A stretch of DNA of 22,751 bases from Acanthamoeba lenticulata. Lineage: Eukaryota; Discosea; Longamoebia; Acanthamoebidae. Shown piece after piece: positions 1-7,344 of this stretch. Position 1 is the stretch's first letter. Every line of letters begins with the position of its first letter. The DNA lies in NCBI GenBank assembly GCA_002179805.1, contig NAVB01000472.1, forward strand, positions 1 to 22,751. Reading direction: 5' to 3'. A program made the translations under genes and the position numbers. The notes under the pieces were generated by a model. The model did not search any database. It was not told the DNA's origin and was given only the letters and a program-made list of their open reading frames with translations.

Positions 1-1350
1 AGAAAACAGTTCATTCGTACCGTAATCGCGGCCGTCAGACGTGTTCCACCAGAGGCACTGGGACACACCCGGCGGCTTGGGCTTAGTGCAGCACGTGATC
101 AGCGTCACGTCGTCCAGCGCACCCAGCGCCGACGATGACGGCGCCGAGCTCTGCACAAGCCCCCAACGCGCCCCAACGCGCTCGATCACTCAGCGTTCGC
201 ACAGACAAGGAGGCACACACACACACACACACAAACCGGTTCCAATACCTTGTCCGTCTTGGTCTTGGGCGAAGCGAGGGTGCCCTGCGCGTAGCTCATG
301 AGCGAGGGAAACGAGTTCAGGGACCTGGGCCAGGATTGGGTCAGGCACGTGAGGAATGCGAAAAAGGCGACTGAGTTGTCCATGTGGACATGGCGCATGG
401 ACATGAACCGCGGCGTACCAGGTGTTGGTGGCCTTGGGGTCGTCCTTCTTGCCGGCCGAGCTTGATCGTCTGCACATCAGCACGAGCGTGAACGACACCG
501 CAAGAAAGACAAGGCGTCAAGAAGTCGAGCAGAGGAGAGTGCAGGAACCTGAGTTTGTCGGCCTCCCGCTCGCTGCGCTGCATGGCGGGAGCGGCTTCGG
601 CGCGTCGGCGCATGAGGAAGTAGATGGGGATGAGCACCACAGTCGAGTCGCCCGTCACGCAGCACAGCAGCTGCGCCGTCGGGTTGAAGTCCATCGCCAC
701 CACTCGCTTCATCGGCCCCTGTTTGGCGTCGGCAACGACAACAACGACAACGGCGCTGATGAGGACGGGCGGCGACGCCAAAGAACGAAGAAAAAGCGAA
801 AGCAGCAAAAGAAAAGCGAGAGGTACGTCAGGCCAGACCAACTGGCGTACGATGGGCACGCCGCCCTCGTCCACGTAACGGAACACCAAAAAGTCTGTTG
901 GTGAATCGATGAATTAATAAGAGGCAGATTGATATAATAAATAGAAAAAGTGTGCAGCGGACCGTTGGAGCAGACAAGAGCCATGAGGGAATAGTTCTTC
1001 ACTGCCGCTGCGGCGATTAACCGAATGGTGACGGCAGACGAGCTTTGCCCTGGGATCACCCCCCAATCGGTCTCCAGTGTAGAGAGGCTCGATGTGGAGA
1101 GGCTGAGTGACGAAGAAGAAAGAGAGGTGGAAGGGGAGATGGAAGCGTAAGAGGAGCTGAGCGGTGACCCGCCGGAGGAGAAGGGCGAATTGGGCACAGG
1201 GGCAGCATTTGATTGTTGCGTTTGGCCGCCCCCACCGCGGACGGAGAGGAGCCGCTTCAGTTTGAAGAGCGGATAGCCCTGCACCCCGGGCAGGCTCCCC
1301 ATTGACGAGAGCGAAGCTCCCAAGGGCACACCCGCCCCGATCCTCGACAT
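1..1350 (-). CDS. Unrecognised multi-exon protein, 3' part off the left edge
   Basis: I do not recognise this family. The start is the ATG at 1350. Exons on the minus strand are 963-1350, 827-894, 549-718, 249-469 and 21-150, and a GTACG donor at 20 leads out of the window. Phases agree except in exon 4, which is one base too long. Around 405-412 the frame must shift (GCGGTTC read as GCGTTC) to stay in the G/C-third-position frame. The N-terminus (about residues 45-100) is serine-rich and disordered. The conserved-looking part follows, with short beta-strand-like blocks (FLVFRYVDEGG, VVAMDFNP, LLCCVTGDSTVVLIP) that could belong to a beta-propeller, but that is a guess. A CA-repeat lies in intron 4. 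It is divergent from the dioxygenase gene. Confidence 0.6.
211..234. repeat. CA dinucleotide repeat in an intron
   Basis: An ACAC microsatellite of about 24 bases lies within intron 151-248 of the left-edge gene, close to its 5' splice site. It is non-coding. Confidence 0.8.
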
Positions 1351-1598
1351 GCTGCCGATGAGCACACACGAGCTGGCCTTCTTTTTCGTCTCCGCTTTCC
1401 TTCGAATTGCGTCTCATTTTCTCGTCCTTTTTCTTTTTACCATTTTTGTGTTTTGCACTTCTTTTATATTTTATTCGAATAAAACAACAACATTCATAAT
1501 TTACAGGGAGCGGCAAACTTGTTGCAGTGTGCAAGAAAGACGACTCCAGCGGCCTCTTTTGACAGAGAAAAGACACTACGAAGTACTTGGACCTGAAC
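1351..1598. promoter_or_regulatory. Divergent intergenic promoter region
   Basis: About 250 bp separate the divergent starts at 1350 (minus) and 1599 (plus). The centre (about 1430-1505) is AT-rich with TATATTTTATTCGAATAAAA-like sequence, unlike the GC-rich coding flanks. It is the only place for both promoters. No specific factor site is recognised. Confidence 0.4.
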
Positions 1599-3100
1599 AT
1601 GGCGGACCAGGAGCTCAACACGACCACAACAACCCAAGAGCCTCTGCCAGAATACGAACTACCCGTAATCGACGTGAGCTCCTACATCAATAAGGACGGC
1701 AGTGGGAACCAAGCGGATGAGGAGAAGAAGCAGAAGATCGCACAGGCTGTGCATGATGCGTGCACCGAGACGGGCTTCTTCCTGATTAGCAACTACCAGG
1801 AGATTCTTCCGCAAGAAAAGATTGACGCTCTCTTCCAAGCTATGCGCCGCTTCTTCTCACTCCCCGCTGCCGCCAAGCGCCAACTAAAGGGCAACTATGG
1901 CCGCGGTACGTTCCCTCCTCTTCATCTCCAGTACAGCCCAGCAACCGATCCGCTGGCAGGGAGACCTACAGAACTGTTAGCCGCTTCCGCCTATGTAGCG
2001 CCATTACCTGCTGAGCGAGGCGTTGACATGTGGGAGCTTCCCGTGTACAGGCTACTTTGCCTTTGGCGAAGAGAACCTGAGCACCATTTATCCGGAGCAC
2101 AACGTCAACTTTGAGGACAAGGACCTGGGCGACTACAAGGAGGGCTTGGACATGGGTCCTGAGGTCGACTCGAGCCATCCCTACTTTGGCGAGGTCTTCT
2201 ACACGCCCAACCGCTGGCCCGATCCTGTTCGTGACCTCCACACCCTCTGCTGCTCAGGAGACCTGAGCCTCACGTGAGACGCGTGTGCGCTGCAGGAGGC
2301 CGTGGGCCAGGAATGGCGCACGCTCGTGCTGGAGTACTTTGAGCTGGCCTCGCAGCTGGGCCACGTCCTCAACCGCATCTTCGCTCGTAGCCTCGGCCTG
2401 CCCGAGACCTGGTTCGAAGAGCGCATGGGCTCCCCGCTGGTACGCCCTTCCCGAAGCAGGAAGTCTTTGCATCACACCTACGTCCTCACACACGGCCACA
2501 CAGCCCACCTTGCGGATGCTGCACTACCCGCCGTCGCCGCAGGAGAAGACTCGGATGGGCTGCGGCGCCCACTCGGACTACGGCTGCTGCGCCATCCTCG
2601 CCCAGGACGTGCGTATTCTATTCATTTATATTATTCTTAATTTTATTTTATATTTTATTTTATTTTTCAAGCCTGCCTTTCGCTTCGTCCTTCTCCGCTC
2701 GCTTGTTTCTGATGACGCACATGCGCACACGCTCCAGGACTCCGGCGGGTTGGAGCTGCTCAACAAGAAGGGCCAGTGGGTGGCCGTGCGGCCCGTGCCG
2801 CGCACGCTGGTGATTAACATCGGCGACATGATGCAGCGGTGGACCAACGACCGCTACAGATCGACGCTCCACCGCGTCATCAACCCGTCGAGCGGCCGCC
2901 ACCGCTTCTCGAGCCCATTCTTCTTCGAGCCGGGCGTCGACTGTGTGGTCGAGTGCGTCCCGACGTGCGTGGCGCCAGGCGAGGCGCCGCGCCACCCGCC
3001 CATTCGGTTTGGCGACCACCTGCTCCGCATGTACACCTCAACCTTTTACGTCAACAAGGCAGACGAGTCTGGCCACGAGCAGCCCGTCTCCTCCTCTTGA
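1599..3100 (+). CDS. 2-oxoglutarate/Fe(II)-dependent dioxygenase, isopenicillin N synthase-like
   Basis: This is an intact five-exon gene: 1599-1905, 2051-2226, 2296-2439, 2504-2608 and 2738-3100. It totals 1095 nt, giving 364 residues, with all phases consistent. The N-terminal DIOX_N part opens with LPVIDVSSYI and has the GFFLISN strand. The double-stranded beta-helix carries the Fe(II) triad H232-x-D234 (HSDYG) and H289 (STLHRV). The 2-oxoglutarate-binding R300-x-S302 (RFS) follows. Family members oxidise small molecules such as flavonoids, gibberellins, peptides or nucleobase-like substrates, and the substrate here cannot be told. No signal peptide or membrane segment is visible, so it is probably cytosolic. 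Start choice: first in-frame ATG, with a typical N-terminal length. Intron 2609-2737 is markedly T-rich. AATAAA motifs follow the stop. Confidence 0.93.
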
Positions 3101-3122
3101 ATCAAGAAAAACAATATTTAAA

Positions 3123-3134
3123 AATAAAAATAAA
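3123..3134 (+). terminator. Polyadenylation signals of the dioxygenase gene
   Basis: Two AATAAA hexamers (3123-3128, 3129-3134) lie 23 bases after the stop in an A-rich stretch, the expected place for 3'-end formation. Confidence 0.5.
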
Positions 3135-3235
3135 ACTAATATTTTAAAAAACGAGAAAAGAGAAAGAGGGAGCCGGTGATCGCGTCAGGTGCCTCGGGAG
3201 CCACAGAGGGCTTTGCCACTAACTCGCACAGACTA

Positions 3236-3279
3236 CGCCACGTTCGAAGTACATTTGAATCCTAAATTCAACGCCTTAA
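3236..3279 (-). tRNA. tRNA-Leu(UAG) fragment: D-stem, anticodon arm, variable arm
   Basis: Read on the minus strand after the TTAA at 3279-3276 there is GGC (D-stem 3' side), G, then an anticodon arm with stem TTGAA/TTCAA and loop TTTAGGA. This gives anticodon UAG (Leu) with U33 and a purine at 37. A variable-arm hairpin follows, ATGT-ACTTCGA-ACGT, as expected for a class II tRNA. No T-arm or acceptor strand follows. The matching 5' end (acceptor, D-arm) lies at 6830-6809, on the other side of the transposon. The only fitting T-arm and 3' acceptor lie at 6860-6836. Confidence 0.75.
3276..3279. repeat. TTAA target-site duplication, left copy
   Basis: TTAA immediately precedes the left inverted repeat and is matched by TTAA at 6809-6812. 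Keeping one copy reconstitutes the tRNA D-loop sequence GAGTGGTTAAGGC on the minus strand. Confidence 0.85.
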
Positions 3280-3396
3280 GGGTCCAGTTACGTCGGCTCA
3301 GGATGACTGGGCCTTTTTTTTTTGCCTTTCCGAAAAAAAGCGGCCTTCGCGGCCAGCCCAAGACCAGCCCAAAACCCACGCCAACTTGAGAATTTG
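3280..3396 (+). repeat. Left terminal inverted repeat (117 bp)
   Basis: It starts GGGTCCAGTTACGTCGG and ends at AGAATTTG. It matches the reverse complement of 6693-6808 throughout, except for a T-run of 10 here against 9 there. It contains a T-run 35 bases inside and a GC-rich near-palindrome (GCGGCCTTCGCGGCC). Confidence 0.95.
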
Positions 3397-3492
3397 TGTA
3401 ATGTTGTAATATTCACGAATTTAACAAAAGAAATACTTCGTCGAACTCTTTTGCCGTGGAGAGTCTTGTTGTACTCAAGCCCGGTGAGCAAG

Positions 3493-6400
3493 ATGAGCGT
3501 CATCCTAACTTCAGAGGGTGTGAAGAGAGCTAGACTTGATAGGAAGAATAAACGAGAGAGAGAGAAACGAGCGGAGGCGCGATGTCAACGAAACAAAGAG
3601 AAAGAAGAGAAGAAGAGGTTAGAAGAAGAAGTACGAGAGCAAAAGAGAGAGCAGAAGAGACAGCAGCGACAAGAAAAGGAAAGAAAGAAGGAGCGACAGC
3701 AAGAACTTGACGCCATTATCAACACAGCTACGGCGCCCATCACCACCAAGCTTCAGAAGCAGGCGGCAATATCAAAAGAGAGGAAGAAACAGCTTCAAAA
3801 GCTCCACGAAAAGCTTCGTCTCTACAAACACCAGCTCACCGAGATCCAACTACAGCTGTGTCAGACTAGGAAACAGCTGGAAGAAGCTCAACGGAGGCAG
3901 CGAGAAGAAGAGGTGAAGGAGGAGCGAAGGGAGAGGGCACGGGTGGAAGAAGAGGCAAGAACCAAGAGAAGAGAGGTAGAAGAACGAGAAAAGCGACCAC
4001 AGGTGTGGGCAGAACACAAGAGTGCTCTCCACAAGCGCGTGGTGCCCACAAGCACACCAACGACCTGACAGCAAGAGCGGGATCAGCCCCACTACCTGTG
4101 GGCTCTCCTCGAGTTGCGGCAGTTCGTGACTTTCGTTCCACTCCTCGCTTGCCCTTTTTGCCTCCAGCTGACACTTCAATGTGTACAGTGGCGAGAGAAG
4201 AATGGGGGCTTTTCTGTGACTGTGTGCTGCCATGAACAGGACTGCAGCTTCAAGCATGCCTTCGAGTCGACTTCCCGCCTCGTTTCAAACTACCGACGCC
4301 GCGACGTGCCAACTCGCCTTGCAATTGCTTGGGGTGTCCATGCGATCGGCTTCGAGAGACTTGAAAGTGTCTTCACCTTGTCCCATGGCGTTCCATTGCT
4401 CAGCAAGCCCCATTACGCCCGACTCATGCGTGCGTTGGTATGTTTGTGTTATTTTATTGTCTGCTGCGCGTTACGCTTTACTGAATCTTTTCATTTTATT
4501 TGATTTTTTTTTTCAGGTTGCGCCCGCGCTTTCCACCTTGACCGACGTATCGTGCAACACGCAGCTACGACGCCTGCAACAACGTAAGCAGTGCAATGTT
4601 GTGGTTGATACACGGTACTCTTCTCGCCACAAGCATGCCAACGAAATCACCACAGTGGTGCGTGACGCAGATACCAGTACGTTCCTTTTATTTTGTTTGT
4701 TTTTTTTATGTTTTTTACCATTTAATGTTCATTTTATGATACCTTCAGGTGGCCGGCAACGTGCTGGTGGCGTTGTGGCTCGTGTCCACCTTCTTAAGGA
4801 CACAGGTTCAGGAGCTCGTCAACATCCCTTACGAACTTACATGGGAACGTCAAGCTCGGCCAAAGGTGATGCCACAGAACAAGCTTTGAACCTTTTAGTG
4901 GTATGGTGTAGTGTCTTTTTTGGTGAATGTGATGAACACAACTAATCTTTGTTTGCACAGGAACAAGGAGTACAGTTGACCACGGTGACTGCAGATGGTG
5001 ATACGGAAATTGCCGGAATTGTTGTGACAGTCTGCCCCAAGGGCGATGTAGTGGTCAACCGCGATCCCAACCACTACGCCAAAGGCTTATCCAAGCATGT
5101 GACCAACCTGTGCAGTGACCATCCTGCTCTCAAAGTCATCGTGGCTAGTCTCAAGGCCCATTTTTTGATTGGTACGCATTTGATGAACTTGTTTTTTTTT
5201 GTTTTTTGATTTTTTGTGTTGATTATTGATTATTTGGGGAGGGGACGTGAGAGTACAGGCATAAAAAAGTACCCACAAAATGAAAAAGGGTTTATCAACC
5301 ACATGAGAGCGTTTGTACCCCATATCACCGACAAACATCACAACCTTTGTTCCCACAAGATCAACCCAAGAGAAGCTTCAAAGCCCAAAGTATGTTTTTC
5401 CTTTTTTTTTTCTTGTGGTGACATGCTCCTCACGTTGATGTGTTCAGATTGATTCAGCTGAGCATGATGAAGCAATCACTGCCCTTGAAGAACTCATTGA
5501 AGGGTACATTGAGGACTGTCAACGATATATTCATGGCCATTCTACAATACAGCTTGAGTCCCTCAATGGGACAGCAGCCAAGCGCGTTGATAAACAACGA
5601 AACTGGACTGTCATGTATCAGTCTTTGTTTGACGCCGGCATTTTGGAGCGCAATGAAGGTTCTATTTTAATTTTATTTATATTTATTTTATGCTTGTTAC
5701 TCAACTTCTGTTGTTTGTGTCCAGGGACAGAGTCTTTGCTCGACGTTTATGTCCAACTTGGGTTCTCTGTTTCAGATGCACAACGGAAGCGGTGGAAGAA
5801 AATGATCGAGACACGCGAAAAGCGGGACGCGCGCAAAAGCCAACCAAACAGCCGCCTCAAGCGCACTCACTACAAACAAGCAGCAAAAAGAGAAACAGGT
5901 TCTAGTCATTCCCTTGGTTTATCTTTGTCTTGCTCATTATTGTGTTGACAGAGCGCCGGCGTGACCTTGCAACAAGGAGGAACAAGCCTCTTTACAATGA
6001 CCATCCTGACCAAACAGCCACATGGGTGGAACAAACCGTTCGCACTCACCGTGTGGGTGAACGTACGTCCCTTGGCACTTCTCATTTGCTTCCTTTCTGG
6101 GCACTGACTTGACTATCTCATCAGTGCGGGTGGAGCACTTGAAGACTTATTTGCGGCACCACAAGCGGTTGTTTACCAGCAAAGACACGCGACTCGTCCT
6201 CCTTCAACACGTCAAAGATGCTATTGCTGGCGTCTCTGTCTCTCCTCCTTCGAAGGGGCGCAAGAGGAAACAAACAGCAAGTCCTCCCCTACCACCTCTT
6301 CCTTCGTCATCTTCAACCTCGGCCACTTCCTCTGCACCCACAACGCCCTCTCCCACTTCGCGGCCTCAGAAACGACAACGAGCCACACCAACAGCAACAT

Positions 6401-6570
6401 TCACATGCACTTGGCCAAACTGTGGACGCACGTACACCTACAAGGCCTGGCTTGACCGCCACACAAAGGTCCACGAAACGGGAGCCGAAGCAGCACCGGT
6501 CATCCCAAGCGCACCCGTCGACGAAGCAAGAACCGTGACAACAGTGGACCTTCCTCCTCTCGTTGACTAG
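3493..6570 (+). CDS. DDE transposase (Kolobok/Mutator-like) with C-terminal C2H2 finger
   Basis: The ten exons are 3493-4002, 4072-4437, 4517-4676, 4749-4900, 4961-5171, 5259-5389, 5448-5658, 5725-5898, 5952-6062 and 6125-6570. They sum to 2472 nt, giving 823 residues with every phase agreeing. Residues 1-170 are a highly charged Lys/Arg/Glu coiled coil. A Cys/His-rich zinc-binding part follows (CPFC near 200), then a segment ending GVHAIGFERLE. The catalytic core appears as D323 (VVDTRYSS), D408/D410 (TADGD) with the DPNHYAK block, and E547 (QLESLNG). The C-terminus has a Ser/Pro-rich linker and a C2H2 finger (C-x4-C...H-x3-H, CTWPNC) for DNA binding. It should bind the 117-bp ends and cut and paste at TTAA. 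An in-frame TGA at 4066-4068 lies within the 69-nt intron 4003-4071. An AATAAA signal is at 6674-6679. Confidence 0.9.
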
Positions 6571-6692
6571 GTACTGTTCTTATTACTCCTCTTCCTCTCG
6601 TACATACAGCACTAACAACTTTCGCAAACTGCAGGGTGTCGGAGGACGGCAGAGGAGAATTTATTTTTTTAAAAATAAAATGGCTCATTCTT

Positions 6693-6808
6693 CAAATTCT
6701 CAAGTTGGCGTGGGTTTTGGGCTGGTCTTGGGCTGGCCGCGAAGGCCGCTTTTTTTCGGAAAGGCAAAAAAAAAGGCCCAGTCATCCTGAGCCGACGTAA
6801 CTGGACCC
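6693..6808 (-). repeat. Right terminal inverted repeat (116 bp)
   Basis: This is the inverted copy of 3280-3396, with one T fewer in the internal T-run. The outer end is CTGGACCC next to TTAA. Confidence 0.95.
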
Positions 6809-6812
6809 TTAA
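6809..6812. repeat. TTAA target-site duplication, right copy
   Basis: TTAA directly abuts the right inverted repeat and lies in the D-loop of the tRNA-Leu 5' half (minus strand GAGTGGTTAA). Confidence 0.85.
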
Positions 6813-6864
6813 CCACTCGGCCACACCCCCCTGGATGGAGGCGGCGGGATTCGAACCCGCGATC
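6809..6864 (-). tRNA. tRNA-Leu halves in permuted order: T-arm/3' acceptor, linker, 5' acceptor/D-arm
   Basis: On the minus strand, 6860-6844 is a perfect T-arm (GCGGG-TTCGAAT-CCCGC). It is followed by acceptor strand CGCCTCC and discriminator A (6843-6836). After a 5-nt linker TCCAG (6835-6831), a tRNA 5' end begins at 6830: GGGGGTG, TG, then the D-arm GCC-GAGTGGTTAA, cut by the transposon. GGGGGTG pairs with CGCCTCC at all seven positions (two G-U). Upstream of the T-arm I find no anticodon arm or convincing D-arm, and downstream of the other fragment (3236-3275) there is no T-arm. The two parts are therefore complementary halves of one class II tRNA-Leu(UAG), apparently circularly permuted. 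The alternative is the junction of two truncated tandem copies. The transposon splits it now. Confidence 0.7.
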
Positions 6865-6926
6865 TCTTTTCGGCGGCCTGTGCAATGGGCAGATGAGACA
6901 CCTCGACTAAGCACCACACCCCAAAG

Positions 6927-7287
6927 AATGAGCGTCTTGTGGTACACCCCAAGTGACCAAGCGCACTTCGCCTCATCGCTCTATTACGACCCCGGTACGC
7001 TTCCATGGCTCGCACACGCACACCCACCCACCACCGCACACGCAGCTCGGAGCTGACTGGCTGCGGAACAGATTTTGGGGTGCTCGTGCAGGACAAGGAC
7101 GGGCAGGGTGGCGGGGGCACGGACCTGGCGTTGATCGTGGCCGTGTTGGTGGTGGTGCCCGTGGTCGTGGGGCTGGTGATGGTCGTGATCGTCGCGGCGC
7201 TGATGGTGGCGTGGTGACGCCAGAACTCAGCCGGACTCGAGAGCGTCAATTTTGGTCCCGGTCCAGGCAAAGAGGACCTCGACCTGT
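6927..7287 (+). pseudogene. 3' fragment of a membrane-anchored surface protein gene
   Basis: ATG at 6927 opens a G/C-third-position stretch (MSVLWYTPSDQAHFASSLYYD) up to a GTACG donor near 7000. After an acceptor near 7049 comes ELTGCGTDFGVLVQDKDG, then a hydrophobic helix (ALIVAVLVVVPVVVGLVMVV, continuing) starting about 7120. A TGA at 7215-7217 then interrupts the frame, followed in the same frame by a polar tail (RQNSAGLESVNFGPG...) to the TAG at 7285-7287. The two exons do not join in phase. This looks like the C-terminal membrane anchor plus cytoplasmic tail of a longer type I protein whose upstream part is missing. It could be the anchor of a choice-of-anchor paralogue, but that is inference. 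Confidence 0.45.
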
Positions 7288-7344
7288 AGATAGAAGAGGT
7301 CGTCTTGGGTTCGGCTGGCCGTTCGCCAGTGAAAAACCCGCGGA

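Larger units (their letters stand above)
3280..6808 (+). mobile_element. 3.5-kb TTAA DNA transposon, Kolobok/Mutator-like transposase
   Basis: A 3529-bp autonomous DNA transposon bounded by near-identical inverted repeats (3280-3396 and 6693-6808) and TTAA target-site copies. The ends are GGGTCCAG...CTGGACCC. The single gene inside encodes a ten-exon transposase with no disabling change seen. TTAA target sites are known for piggyBac and Kolobok superfamilies. The transposase resembles the pfam 'Mutator-like transposase' type I associate with Kolobok-like elements rather than piggyBac. The element interior uses more A/T third positions than neighbouring host genes. The ends differ only by one base in a T-run, so the insertion is probably young. 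It interrupts a tRNA-Leu. Confidence 0.93.

Noticed and set aside
4066..4068. Stop codon truncating the transposase at residue ~190
   Set aside because: The TGA falls inside a 69-nt intron (4003-4071) with GTGTGG donor and CTGACAG acceptor. Removing it leaves the frame open to 6570.
4005..4235. Separate small plus-strand genes inside the transposon and other mid-gene frames
   Set aside because: They overlap better-supported exons in other frames and lack codon bias.
3280..6808. piggyBac element, because of TTAA
   Set aside because: The termini run GGG...CCC rather than CCC...GGG, and the transposase has the Mutator-like/Kolobok core with a C2H2 finger instead of the piggyBac core.
6836..6930. 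Complete independent tRNA around the T-arm at 6844-6860
   Set aside because: Upstream sequence gives no credible anticodon arm or D-stem, and the first acceptor base would mismatch. Only the 3' half is convincing.
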